Positions 33,522 to 43,017 of a DNA stretch of 64,000 bases are shown piece by piece. Under the pieces are notes generated by a model. It saw only the letters and a list, made by a program, of their open reading frames with translations. It had not been told where the DNA came from and made no database searches. Each line of letters opens with the position of its first letter. Positions within the stretch are counted from its first letter, which is position 1. This stretch comes from Actinoplanes sp. DH11. Lineage in GTDB: Bacteria; Actinomycetota; Actinomycetes; Mycobacteriales; Micromonosporaceae. Location: positions 124,001 through 188,000 of the forward strand of contig NZ_JAHWGU010000001.1 in the NCBI RefSeq assembly GCF_020873875.1, written 5' to 3'. The position numbers and the translations under genes were made by a program.

Positions 33522-34796
33522 GTGGTACTGAAAGTGCACGTGCCGGCCGCCATGGTTCACGGCGATGTCGACGAGGGCTACGGCCCGGTGGCCGACGCGT
33601 TCCGGCGGAACTTCGCGCGGAAGCGGGAGATCGGCGCCGCCTGTGCGGTCTACCGCGACGGCCGGAAGGTGGTCGACCTGTGGGGCGGCTATCGCGACGG
33701 CACGACGCGCGAGCCGTGGGAACGCGACACGATGGTGCCGGTCTTCTCGACGACCAAGGGTGTGTCGTCGACGGCTGTCGCGCTGCTGCACTCCCGCGGC
33801 CTGCTCGACTACGACGAGCGGGTGGCGGCGTACTGGCCGGAGTTCGCCGCCGCCGGCAAGGCGGACGTGACAGTACGTCAGCTGCTCTCGCACCAGGCCG
33901 GCCTGTCGGTGATCGACAAGCCTCTCACGCTGGCGGACCTGACCGGGTCGCCGGCACTGGCGGCGGCGCTTGCCGAGCAGCGCCCGGCCTGGACGCCGGG
34001 TGAGCGGCACGGCTATCACGGCACGTCGCTCGGCTGGTACGAGAGCGAGCTCATCAGCCGGATCGACCCGCAGGGCCGCCACCTGGGGCGGTTCTTCGCC
34101 GACGAGGTGGCGGCGCCGCTGGCTCTCGACTTCCACGTCGGCCTGCCCGCCGGCACCGATCGCCGCCGGATCGCCCGGATACACGGTTTCCGGACCTGGG
34201 AGATGATGCTGCACGTCAACGCGATGCCGCCGGCCTTCGCCTTCGCGTTCGCGAACCCGCGCAGCCTGAGCGCCCGCACCTTCGGAAACCCGCGGGTGAT
34301 CGGCGTCCCGGACAACATCAACCGGCCGGACGTGCAGGCCGCCGAGATCCCCGCCGTCAACGGCATCGGGTCGGCGCGCTCGATCGCGCGGCTCTACGGC
34401 GAGGCCGCGACCGGCGGGGCCGGGCTCGGGCTCACCGCCGCGACGCTCGACGAGCTGAAGCGTCCGGCGCAGCCGCCGTCGCGAGGACTGTTCGACCAGG
34501 TCCTGCGGCTGCCGACCCAATACTCGCTGGGGTACGTGAAGCCGTTCCCCGCGTTCCGCTTCGGCTCCGCCTCGGGCACGGCGTTCGGCACGATGGGGCT
34601 GGGCGGCTCCTTCGCCTTCGCCGACCCGGACACGGGTACGGGTTTCGCCTACGCCATGAACCGAACCGGTTTCCACCTGTGGGACGACCCCCGCGAGGTG
34701 GCGCTGCGTGACGCGCTGTTCACCGAAGTGCTCGGCGAGGCCAGGCAACGACCCGACGCGACCGGCGCCCGGGCCCGCCGGCGAGCCCCGCGATGA
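33522..34796 (+). CDS. Class C beta-lactamase-like serine hydrolase
   Basis: GTG 33522 is preferred because GGAGAAG (33511-33517) sits just before it. An ATG at 33507 would put that ribosome site inside the gene. 424 residues with the catalytic SxxK in PVFSTTKGVSSTAVALLHSRGLLDYDERVAAYW, and YHGTSLGWYESELI in the place of the YxN motif. No signal peptide is visible, as in cytoplasmic EstB-type esterases of this fold. It is divergent from the MmyB-type regulator and is followed, with ATGA overlap, by a degraded hydrolase gene. An esterase is more likely than a beta-lactamase. Confidence 0.85.
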   Translation: MVLKVHVPAAMVHGDVDEGYGPVADAFRRNFARKREIGAACAVYRDGRKVVDLWGGYRDGTTREPWERDTMVPVFSTTKGVSSTAVALLHSRGLLDYDERVAAYWPEFAAAGKADVTVRQLLSHQAGLSVIDKPLTLADLTGSPALAAALAEQRPAWTPGERHGYHGTSLGWYESELISRIDPQGRHLGRFFADEVAAPLALDFHVGLPAGTDRRRIARIHGFRTWEMMLHVNAMPPAFAFAFANPRSLSARTFGNPRVIGVPDNINRPDVQAAEIPAVNGIGSARSIARLYGEAATGGAGLGLTAATLDELKRPAQPPSRGLFDQVLRLPTQYSLGYVKPFPAFRFGSASGTAFGTMGLGGSFAFADPDTGTGFAYAMNRTGFHLWDDPREVALRDALFTEVLGEARQRPDATGARARRRAPR

Positions 34797-35372
34797 CTCC
34801 GCAGGCCGGCCGATTCCTGACCGTCGTTCCCACCACCACATCGGAGTACCACGTGGACAAGCCCGTCCCGGATGGCCGTGGCCGGTGACTCCGTCGGCGG
34901 CAACATGGCGATCGCCCTCACCCTGACCGCCAAGCAGCGGGGCGACGTACCGCTCGCCGGGCAGGTGCTGTTCTACCCGGTCACCGACGCCGGCTTCGAC
35001 ACCGGCTCGTACCGGCAGTTCGCCGAGGGCTACTTCCTGCGCCGCGACGCCATGCGGTGGTTCTGGGACCAGTACACCACCGACCCGGCCCGGCGTGCCG
35101 AGATCACCGCGTCGCCGCTGCGCGCCACCACCGAGCAGCTGACCGGGCTGCCGCCGGCGCTCGTCATCGTCGCCGAGGCCGACGTCCTGCGCGACGAGGG
35201 TGAGGCGTACGCCAACCGGCTGCGCGCCGCCGGCGTGCCCGTCACCGCGGTGCGCTACCAGGGCGTCATCCACGACTTCGTGATGCTCAACGCGTTGCGC
35301 GAGACCCGGGCGGCCGAGGGCGCGATCCGCCAGGCCGCCGACTTCCTGTCCACCGTCCTGTCGACCCGCTGA
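34793..35372 (+). pseudogene. Truncated HSL-type alpha/beta hydrolase
   Basis: From ATG 34872 a frame of 166 residues reads MAVAGDSVGGNMAIALTLTAKQ, containing the nucleophile GDSVGG, the acid residue in VIVAEADVLRDEGEAY and the histidine in GVIHDFVMLNAL. The oxyanion-hole HGGG and the N-terminal 140 or so residues of the family are absent. The original start may be ATG 34793 (ATGA with the previous stop), which gives about 31 residues and then a TGA in another frame. An internal deletion with frameshift explains this. A short protein from 34872 would lack a complete active site. Confidence 0.7.
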
Positions 35373-35383
35373 AAGGCTCTGTC

Positions 35384-36088
35384 ATGAAACCCACCATCGT
35401 CCTCGTCCACGGCGCGTTCGCCGAGTCCGCCAGCTGGACCGGCGTGATCCGGCGGCTGCACGCCGACGGTCACCGGGTCGTCGCCGTGCCGAACCCGCTG
35501 CGCAGCCTCGCCGGTGACGCCGCCGTCGTCGCCGGCGTCCTCGCCACCATCGACGGGCCGGTCGTGCTCGCCGGGCACTCCTACGGCGGGGCGGTCATGT
35601 CCAACGCCGCCGTCGGCCACGACCACGTCAAGGCCCTCGTGTTCGTCGCCGCCTTCGCGCCCGAGGCCGGCGAGAGCATCGGCGAGCTGTCCGGCAAGTT
35701 CCCCGGCGGCACCCTCGGCGAGACCCTGACCGAGGTGCCGCTGCCGGACGGGACTGTCGACCTCTACATCCGGCAGGAGCTGTTCCACCAGCAGTTCACC
35801 GCCGACGTCCCGGCCGAGCAGGCCGCCGTCGACGCGGCCGCCCAGCGCCCGCTCAACACCACGGCCCTGAACGAGGGATCCGGCGAGCCGGCGTGGAAGA
35901 CCGTGCCGTCCTGGTTCGTCTACCCGGAGCTGGACCTCAACATCCCGCTCGCGGCGCACCGTTTCATGGCAGAGCGCGCCGGGGCTCGTACCACTGTGGA
36001 ACTGCCCGGCGCCTCGCACGCGATCCCGGCCTCGCAGCCCGGCGCCGTGGCCGAGGTCATCCTCCAGGCGGCCGCCTCGGTCGGCTGA
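35384..36088 (+). CDS. Alpha/beta hydrolase
   Basis: 234 residues from ATG 35384. Features: HGAFAESASWTGVI near the N-terminus (oxyanion region), the nucleophile serine in VLAGHSYGGAVMSNAAVG, and the C-terminal histidine in LPGASHAIPASQPGAVAEVI. It is cytoplasmic, with no signal. It follows the truncated hydrolase by 11 nt and is followed by a secreted paralogue of almost the same design, evidence of tandem duplication. Substrate unknown. Confidence 0.88.
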   Translation: MKPTIVLVHGAFAESASWTGVIRRLHADGHRVVAVPNPLRSLAGDAAVVAGVLATIDGPVVLAGHSYGGAVMSNAAVGHDHVKALVFVAAFAPEAGESIGELSGKFPGGTLGETLTEVPLPDGTVDLYIRQELFHQQFTADVPAEQAAVDAAAQRPLNTTALNEGSGEPAWKTVPSWFVYPELDLNIPLAAHRFMAERAGARTTVELPGASHAIPASQPGAVAEVILQAAASVG

Positions 36089-36135
36089 CGCCTGCCGGTC
36101 CGCCCTCTGTCACCGACATTCGATTGGAGCAACCG

Positions 36136-36945
36136 ATGCGCATCCGCATCCCCAGGATGGTGGCCCTCGCCGCCGCAGTCGTGCTGGCGGGCGTCACGTC
36201 CGTGTCCGGCACATCCGCCGCGACAGCCGGTACGCCGGCTCCGGCCAAGCCGACGATCGTGCTGGTCCACGGCGCGTTCGCCGACGCGGCCAGCTGGAGC
36301 GGGGTGATCGAGCGGCTCCAGCGGCGCGGTTACCCGGTGGTCGCCGCCGCCAACCCGTTGCGCGGGCTGGCGTCCGACGCCGAGCACGTCCGGACCGTCC
36401 TCGACTCGGTGCGGGGGCCGATCGTGCTCGCCGGTCACTCGTACGGTGGCGCGGTGATGACCAACGCCGCCACCGGTGACCCGGACGTCAAGGCGCTCGT
36501 CTACATCGCGGCCTTCGCTCCCGACCGGGGGGAGAACGCCCTCGCGCTGTCGAACAAGTTCCCGGGCAGCACTCTCGGTGCGACGCTCGCGCCGGTGGGG
36601 CTCGGCGACGGCACCGCTGACCTCTACATCCGGCAGGACCTGTTCCGGCAGCAGTTCGCCGCCGACGTGTCCCCGCGGCAGGCGGCACTGATGGCCGTGA
36701 CGCAGCGGCCCATCCGGGACGCGGCGCTCAGCGAGGCGTCCGGGAAGCCGGCGTGGGCCGGCATCCCGTCCTGGTTCCTGGTCGCCGGCGCCGACCGCAA
36801 CATCCCGGTCGAGGCCCAGCGCTGGATGGCCGGCCGGGCCGGCTCGCGCAAGACCGTGGAGATCCGCAAGGCGTCGCACGCCGTCGGTGTCTCGCACCCG
36901 GGCCCGGTGGCGGACCTGATCGTCCGCGCCGCCACCGCGCGATGA
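36136..36945 (+). CDS. Secreted alpha/beta hydrolase, paralogue of the preceding gene
   Basis: ATG 36136 with GGAG at 36126-36129 gives 269 residues. The frame is open upstream inside the preceding gene. It has a signal peptide (MRIRIPRMVALAAAVVLAGVTSVSGTSAATAG), then a hydrolase domain parallel to the gene at 35384: HGAFADAASWSGVI, VLAGHSYGGAVMTNAATG, LYIRQDLFRQQFAADV and IRKASHAVGVSHPG. It looks like a duplicate that gained an export signal, so the same chemistry may be done inside and outside the cell. Confidence 0.88.
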   Translation: MRIRIPRMVALAAAVVLAGVTSVSGTSAATAGTPAPAKPTIVLVHGAFADAASWSGVIERLQRRGYPVVAAANPLRGLASDAEHVRTVLDSVRGPIVLAGHSYGGAVMTNAATGDPDVKALVYIAAFAPDRGENALALSNKFPGSTLGATLAPVGLGDGTADLYIRQDLFRQQFAADVSPRQAALMAVTQRPIRDAALSEASGKPAWAGIPSWFLVAGADRNIPVEAQRWMAGRAGSRKTVEIRKASHAVGVSHPGPVADLIVRAATAR

Positions 36946-36960
36946 CCTGAGTGCACGCAC

Positions 36961-37006
36961 GCTCCCCGGTGCCGCTCGACCAGCCCGGTCGATCAGCCCG
37001 GGGAGC
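36961..37006. terminator. Hairpin between convergent genes
   Basis: GCTCCCCGG (36961-36969) pairs with CCGGGGAGC (36998-37006), with a smaller TCGACC/GGTCGA stem inside. It overlaps the last codons of the response-regulator gene and serves the convergent hydrolase transcript. Confidence 0.5.
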
Positions 37007-37661
37007 AGACGTCGTTGCGCCACGCCCAGGCGGCGATCTCGACACGGTTGCGGGCGGCGAGTTTGCGCTGCACGTTGGCCAGGTGCGTCTTGACCGTCGA
37101 CAGTGTCACGTAGAGCCGCCCGGCGATCTCGTCGTTGGTGTGCCCGTGCGCGACGAGCCGAACCACCGCGAGCTCGCGTTCGGTGAGCGGCTCGGTGGGC
37201 GGCGCCTCCGGGACCTCCGCGGCGGCGTCGCGGCGCGGTGCGAGATGAGCGAGCAGGCGTACGGTCACGGCCGGCGAGATGAGGGTGGTGCCGGCGGCGG
37301 CCGCGCGTACCGCCTCCACCAGCAGGTTCGGTGACGTGTCCTTGAGCAGGAAACCGCAGGCGCCGTTGCGCAGCGCGCGGTACACGTACTCGTCGAGGTC
37401 GAAGGTCGTCACGATGAGGACGTTGAGCGGGTCCCGGACGGCCGGGCCGGCCAGCAACCGGGTCGCCTCCAGGCCGTCGAGCCTCGGCATCCGGATGTCG
37501 AGCAGGCACACGTCGGGGCGCAGCCGGCGGGCCTGCTCCACGGCCGTCTCACCGTCCGCCGCCTCGGCCACCACCTCCATGTCCGGCTGCGTGCCGAGGA
37601 TCATGCGGAAGGCCGTACGAATCATGTCCTGGTCGTCGGCCAGCAGAAGCCGGATGGTCAT
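36993..37661 (-). CDS. NarL/FixJ-type response regulator
   Basis: 222 residues with receiver motifs LLLADDQDMIRTAFRMIL, phospho-aspartate in DVCLLDIRMPRLDG, lysine in GFLLKDTSPNLL, and a LuxR-type output domain LTERELAVVRLVAHGHTNDEIAGRLYVTLSTVKTHLANVQRKL. It starts at ATG 37661, overlapping the kinase stop (ATGA). With the kinase it most likely controls the divergent ABC exporter operon at 39039. Confidence 0.93.
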   Translation of the reverse strand: MTIRLLLADDQDMIRTAFRMILGTQPDMEVVAEAADGETAVEQARRLRPDVCLLDIRMPRLDGLEATRLLAGPAVRDPLNVLIVTTFDLDEYVYRALRNGACGFLLKDTSPNLLVEAVRAAAAGTTLISPAVTVRLLAHLAPRRDAAAEVPEAPPTEPLTERELAVVRLVAHGHTNDEIAGRLYVTLSTVKTHLANVQRKLAARNRVEIAAWAWRNDVCSPG

Positions 37662-38953
37662 CGGAATCCCTTCACGGCTGCCCGGAATCCGAGCCGGCGC
37701 ACGCCCGGGGCCTGTTCGGTGATCGGCAGGACCGCGGTGACCTGCCAGCCCGGCCCGGCCGGTCCGGCCGTCAGCTCTCCGCCCGCGGCCCGGACCCGCT
37801 CGCTGAGCCCGGTCAGACCGAAGCCACCGGCCGGCACCGGCGACACGGCAGCCGTCGCGTCGTTGCGCACCGACACCTCCGCGAAGCCGGGCCGATCGGA
37901 ACGGATGCGGACGCGGATGTCGATCCGCGGCGTCCCGGTGGTGTGGCGCAGCACGTTCGTCAGCGCCTCCAGGACGGTGTGGTGTGCGGCGTCGAGGGTC
38001 GCGCCGGGCAGCGGCCGGTGGGCCAGCGACTCGTCGACGGAGATGACCGGCGCGGGGTACCCGGGCGGCAGGGTGTTGGTGACCGCGGCGAGCATCTCGG
38101 CCAGGTCGTCGTGGACGGGCGCGGCCGCCGGTGTCTCGTCACGCAGGATGCCGACGAGCCGGCGCATCGACGTGAGTGCCTGACCGCCGGCCCGCTCCAC
38201 ATCGGCCAGCAGGGCGTCCAGGTCCTCGGGCGAGGGCGCGGCACCCGAACTCGTGACGAACCTGATGGCCCGCGTCTGCGCGACGATCGCTGTCACGTGA
38301 TGGGCGACGTAGTCGTGCAGGTCGCGGGCGTGGTCCAGGCGCTCCGCCTGCCGGGCCATCCGGTCGGCGTCGGCCCGGCGGCTCTCCAGCAGGCGCAGGT
38401 AGAGGCCGAGCAGCGCGACGAACAGCACCCAGGCGGTCAGCACGATCGCCAGCAGGGCACCGTCCTGCGACATCGTCCGCACGTTCACCGGGTGCAGGAA
38501 GACCCGTACCGGAAGAATCCCGATCGCCAGCATCGCCAGGGCCGCCGGCGCCGCCGCCCGCCGCACCGGATGCTGCATGACCAGGCGGATCACCGCCACC
38601 GACAGCGCGGCGAACTCCACGATGCCGAACGTGTGCTCCGGCCGCAGCGACGGCACGAGCCCGCAGGCCGCGGAGACCGTGACGGACACCGCCGCGGCCG
38701 CCGCGACCGCGGGCGGGCGGGCCTCGGCGAGCAGCACCACGGCTACCGCGAGCAGCCCGCTGACGACCATGCCGAGCGTGGCGGGCAGCGTGGGGCCGTC
38801 CAGACCTTCGACGACGACGAGGACCGCGGCCACGACGGCGAACAGGCCCACCAGCACCCGCTGCGGTCCCCGGAGCCCCGGGAAGATGATCAGCACAGGA
38901 CGTGACGGTACGACACCCGTACCCGGTCGCCCTCGTTCTTTCGGCCGAGCCAC
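37658..38953 (-). CDS. Sensor histidine kinase, NarL/HisKA_3-type
   Basis: Up to 431 residues from GTG 38953. GTG 38896 (VLIIFPGLRGPQ) is an alternative, and neither has a clear ribosome site. Six membrane helices fill residues 30-190. The phospho-acceptor is in LDHARDLHDYVAHHVTAIVAQTRA, followed by a HATPase_c with TVLEALTNVLRHTTG, SVRNDATAAVSP and GGFGLTGLSERV. The presence of full D-box and glycine-box residues contrasts with the reduced kinase at 11766. It is paired with the overlapping regulator. Confidence 0.9.
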   Translation of the reverse strand: MARPKERGRPGTGVVPSRPVLIIFPGLRGPQRVLVGLFAVVAAVLVVVEGLDGPTLPATLGMVVSGLLAVAVVLLAEARPPAVAAAAAVSVTVSAACGLVPSLRPEHTFGIVEFAALSVAVIRLVMQHPVRRAAAPAALAMLAIGILPVRVFLHPVNVRTMSQDGALLAIVLTAWVLFVALLGLYLRLLESRRADADRMARQAERLDHARDLHDYVAHHVTAIVAQTRAIRFVTSSGAAPSPEDLDALLADVERAGGQALTSMRRLVGILRDETPAAAPVHDDLAEMLAAVTNTLPPGYPAPVISVDESLAHRPLPGATLDAAHHTVLEALTNVLRHTTGTPRIDIRVRIRSDRPGFAEVSVRNDATAAVSPVPAGGFGLTGLSERVRAAGGELTAGPAGPGWQVTAVLPITEQAPGVRRLGFRAAVKGFR

Positions 38954-39038
38954 CGGGATGCCGCTCGGTTACCCGGCTGAGGTGGGACCCGGCCCCGGCG
39001 CCGCACGATCGAACCGCACCCGAGGAGCGGAGACGATC

Positions 39039-39802
<764 letters not shown>

Positions 39803-39806
<4 letters not shown>

Positions 39807-41140
39807 TCGGCATCCTGGGGATCGAGCTGCGCCGCTCCACCGCCGTCCTCGCCGGTGCCGTGACGGCCGTGCTCGGCGTGGCAGGTCTCTACGTGCTCGC
39901 GCTCACCGGGCAGACCGAGTTGTGGGACCGGCAGTGGAACCTGCTCGCCGCCTTCCAGCGCGTCCTGCTGGTGATCCTCTGGCCGCTGGCCCTGGCGGCG
40001 GGTGCCTGGCAGGCCGGCCGGGACCGGCGCGACGGGATCGAGGAGTTGCTCGGCACCACCCCGGCTCCCGGCCGGCGGCGGAGGCGGCCGGCGGCCGTGG
40101 CCACCGCGCTCTGCCTGACCGCCGGCTACCTGCTCACCCTGGCCGCCGGGGCGCCGAAGGTCGCGGCCGTCGCCGGTCACCCGGGCAGCGGCTGGCCGGC
40201 GGTGACGCTCGTCGGCGTGCTCGCGCTTGTCGCCGCGGGATGCCTCGGCCTGGGCATCGGCAGGTTGCTGCCGTACGCGTACACCCCGGCCGTGCTCGGC
40301 GCGGGCAGTCTCGCCGCGCTGCTCGCGGCGATCGAGGTCACCAAGATCGGGGAGGTCGCGAAACCCGGGCCGGCCCTGCTGCTGCCGTTCTTCACCAGCA
40401 CCCTCTCCGAGTTCCAGGCGGTCGCCGGCCCGGTCAGCGCCGGCCAGGCCTGGTGGCTCGGCGGGCTGGCCGCCGGTGGCCTGGTACTTCATCTCGCGAC
40501 GAACCGGCTGGTCCGGCTGCTCGCCGTCGTCCCGCCCGCGCTCGGCCTGGTGCTCGCCGCCCCGATGCTCTCCGTCACCAGGGCGGAGGCCTTCCCCGTC
40601 GACCCGGCCGCGGTCGCCGAGGTCTGCACCACCGACGGCGGGCCACGGGTCTGCGTGACCGCGGCGCACAGCCGGCGACTGCCCGCCCTCGTCGCACCGG
40701 CCCGGGACGCGGTGCGGCTGCTCGCGAAGCTGCCGGACCCGCCGGTCTCGGTGCACGAGGCGGTGCCGGATCTCGGCCGCCCGCAACCGGCGTCCGCGGC
40801 GTGGCTGGACAGCGACAACCTCGGGCAGGCGGGGGATGCCGCCGACCTGACCGCCCGGATCCTGGCCGGCGCGGGCACACCCCTCTGCACCGGCGCCGGC
40901 GACAGCGCGTACCCGGACGTGTTGCGTGCCCGGGCCGTGGCGGCCGCCTGGCTGTACGGCAGCCACCCGGTGCCCGGGCAGACCTTCGCCGCCGACGAAC
41001 TGGCCCGCCGCGACGCGATGTGGAAGACGTTCACCGCGCTGCCCGCCGCCGAGCAGCAACGCCGGGTCGCCGCGGTACGCGCGGCCGGCCTGACCTGCGG
41101 TGATCAAGCGGCCGCCCTGGGCATCGGAGCCGCCCGGTGA
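39803..41140 (+). CDS. ABC exporter membrane protein with a large extracytoplasmic domain
   Basis: 445 residues from ATG 39803, overlapping the ATPase stop. About six to seven helices occupy residues 10-255 (AVTAVLGVAGLYVLAL and following), then a 190-residue hydrophilic C-terminal domain with paired cysteines (EVCTTDGGPRVCV and GTPLCTGAGD) that could form disulfides outside the cell. No FtsX or ABC-2 motif is recognisable, but operon context makes it the permease. Confidence 0.75.
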
Positions 41141-41706
41141 CCACCTTCGCCCTGTTCCTGCGCTCCCGCGAGGTGCCCGGCGGGGTGCTGTGCGCGGTCG
41201 CGGCGATGGCCGCCGTCGCCTGGCTCGGCAGCGGCGAGGCCCAGCCGCGGCACGCCGTGACGGCCGCCGCGCTCGCCGTGGCGCTGGGTGTCGCCGTCCT
41301 CGGTCACGGCCTCGGCGGGCCGGACAGCACCCTGGACGCGACCGCGGCGATCCGCTGGACGCCCCGCCGGGCGCTGCACCTGGCCGCCATCGCGGTGCTC
41401 GCCGCGGCCGTGGTGACGGCCGTGGCGACCGCACCGGCCGGCGTCGTCCTGCGGGACGCGGCCGGCTTCACCGGGCTCGCCGCCCTGGCCGCGACGCTGT
41501 TCGGCCGCCGGCTCGCGTGGAGTCTGCCGGTCGTGACGGGATGCGTGTCCGCCGGGATCCCGGCCGTGCCGGAACCGTTCGCGCTGTACCTGCTCACCTG
41601 GGCGGGCCAGCCGCCGGAAAGCGTCGCGGCCGGCACGACCGCAGCGATCCTGGCGGTCACCGGTACCGCCACCTACGTGATCCGCGGACCGCGCCGGATC
41701 AGCTGA
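41137..41706 (+). CDS. Membrane protein, probable exporter subunit
   Basis: 189 residues, ATG or GTG at 41137 overlapping the previous stop. Five or six hydrophobic segments, for example VPGGVLCAVAAMAAVAWLG and RALHLAAIAVLAAAVVTAVA. It lacks recognisable motifs. Coupling to the ATPase and the preceding membrane gene suggests a second membrane subunit. Downstream, 46 nt separate it from the convergent sigma-factor gene. Confidence 0.7.
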   Translation: MTTFALFLRSREVPGGVLCAVAAMAAVAWLGSGEAQPRHAVTAAALAVALGVAVLGHGLGGPDSTLDATAAIRWTPRRALHLAAIAVLAAAVVTAVATAPAGVVLRDAAGFTGLAALAATLFGRRLAWSLPVVTGCVSAGIPAVPEPFALYLLTWAGQPPESVAAGTTAAILAVTGTATYVIRGPRRIS

Positions 41707-41752
41707 CCGGTGCCTGTCATCCGCGGCCGTGCCGGGTCAGCCGACCGGCGGG

Positions 41753-42928
41753 TCAGCCGGTCGGCGGATCGGTGTGCTCCGGTGGCGCAAGCATCGGCGT
41801 GAGTCCCGCGACCGTGGCGATCTGCCGGACGACGGGAGTCAGGCCGGTGGCGGTCACCGTGACGCCGCGGGCCTGTGCTGCCTCGTACACCGTCAGCAGG
41901 ACCCGGATGCCCGCCGCGTCCAGCAGCGGCACCCCGGCCAGTTGCAGGGTGACCCGCCGTCCGGCGGGTTGCCGGCAGACGAGGTCCAGCAGCGCGGTAC
42001 GCAGCCGGTCGGCATTGTCGCGGTCCACCTCACCGCGGACCCGGATCTCCACCTGCCCGGCCGGCCCGGACACCGCCGTGACCTGGAACGACTCGTCCTC
42101 GTCGCCGGAACCGGGCCAGCGCGGCACCCGATCTGTGAGCAGGCCCGCGCGCAGCCAGGTCAGCACCCGCGACAGGATCCGGGAGATCTGCATCTGCGAG
42201 ACGCCGATCTGCGCGGCGATGTCGGCCTGGGTGCGGCCGCCGTAATAGACGGCGACCACCACCTGCCGTTCCCGGGCGGGCAGGCGCGCGATCAGTTCGG
42301 TGACCGTGAGCCGGTCGGCGACCTTCTCCACCTCGGCGTCCACGTCACCGAACAGGTCACCGAACCGGCCGCCGCCGTCGCTGATCGGCATGTCGAGGGA
42401 GACCGAGCGGTAACCGGCCGACGCCGTCCGCGCCCGGTCGAGTTCACCGACGGTGATGCCGGCTCGCTGGGCCGTCTCGGTGTCGGTGGGTCGCCGGCCG
42501 AGTTCCCGCGTCAGTTCCGCCTCGTGGCGGGTGGTGGCCATCGCCAGTTCCTGCATCGAGCGGGACACGTGCACCGCCCAGCTCCGGTCACGCAGGTGCC
42601 GTTTCAGCTCCCCGACGATGGTGTACATCGCATAGGCGGTGAAGGATCCCCGCTCCGGTGCGTAACGGTCGACGACTTTGACCAGGCCCATGCGGGCCAC
42701 CTGCTCCAGGTCGGCCAGCGGCTCCGCGCCACCCCGGTACCGGCGAGCGAGACGATCGGCCATCGGTATCGCCGCGCTGATCATCTGGTCGCGGAGCAGG
42801 CGTGCCCGTACGCCGTCGGCGTCCTCTCTCGCGTGCGCGTAGCGTTCGGCGATCTCGTCGAGATCCTCCAGCCGGGTGTCCGTGGTCCGCGTGCCTCCGG
42901 GAGGCGTGACCCGTCGATCGAACGACAT
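41753..42928 (-). CDS. SigB/F-type sigma factor fused to a C-terminal STAS domain
   Basis: 391 residues from ATG 42928. Sigma regions: 2 (PMADRLARRYRGGAEPLADLEQVARMGLVKVVDRYAPERGSFTAYAMYTIVGELKRHLRD), 3 (ELGRRPTDTETAQRAGITVGELDRA) and 4 (LPARERQVVVAVYYGGRTQADIAAQIGVSQMQISRILSRVL), up to about residue 270. A STAS domain follows (FQVTAVSGPAGQVEIRVRGEVDRDNADRL, VTLQLAGVPLLDAAGIRVLL). In a normal anti-anti-sigma factor the loop reads DSSG. Here it is DAAG, so the phosphorylatable serine is missing. Sigma and antagonist are usually separate proteins. The STAS part may titrate or bind an anti-sigma factor in cis. Confidence 0.9.
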   Translation of the reverse strand: MSFDRRVTPPGGTRTTDTRLEDLDEIAERYAHAREDADGVRARLLRDQMISAAIPMADRLARRYRGGAEPLADLEQVARMGLVKVVDRYAPERGSFTAYAMYTIVGELKRHLRDRSWAVHVSRSMQELAMATTRHEAELTRELGRRPTDTETAQRAGITVGELDRARTASAGYRSVSLDMPISDGGGRFGDLFGDVDAEVEKVADRLTVTELIARLPARERQVVVAVYYGGRTQADIAAQIGVSQMQISRILSRVLTWLRAGLLTDRVPRWPGSGDEDESFQVTAVSGPAGQVEIRVRGEVDRDNADRLRTALLDLVCRQPAGRRVTLQLAGVPLLDAAGIRVLLTVYEAAQARGVTVTATGLTPVVRQIATVAGLTPMLAPPEHTDPPTG

Positions 42929-43017
42929 GCCATCTCCCCTGTGTTGACCCTTTCCGGCCGAGTCCCCACATCGGACTCGTCCAAACCGCGCCGGACGATC
43001 GGTCCGGCCGGCCGGCC

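Noticed and set aside
33522..34796. Beta-lactamase resistance gene
   Set aside because: No signal peptide and an atypical second motif; EstB-type esterases share the SxxK fold and fit better.
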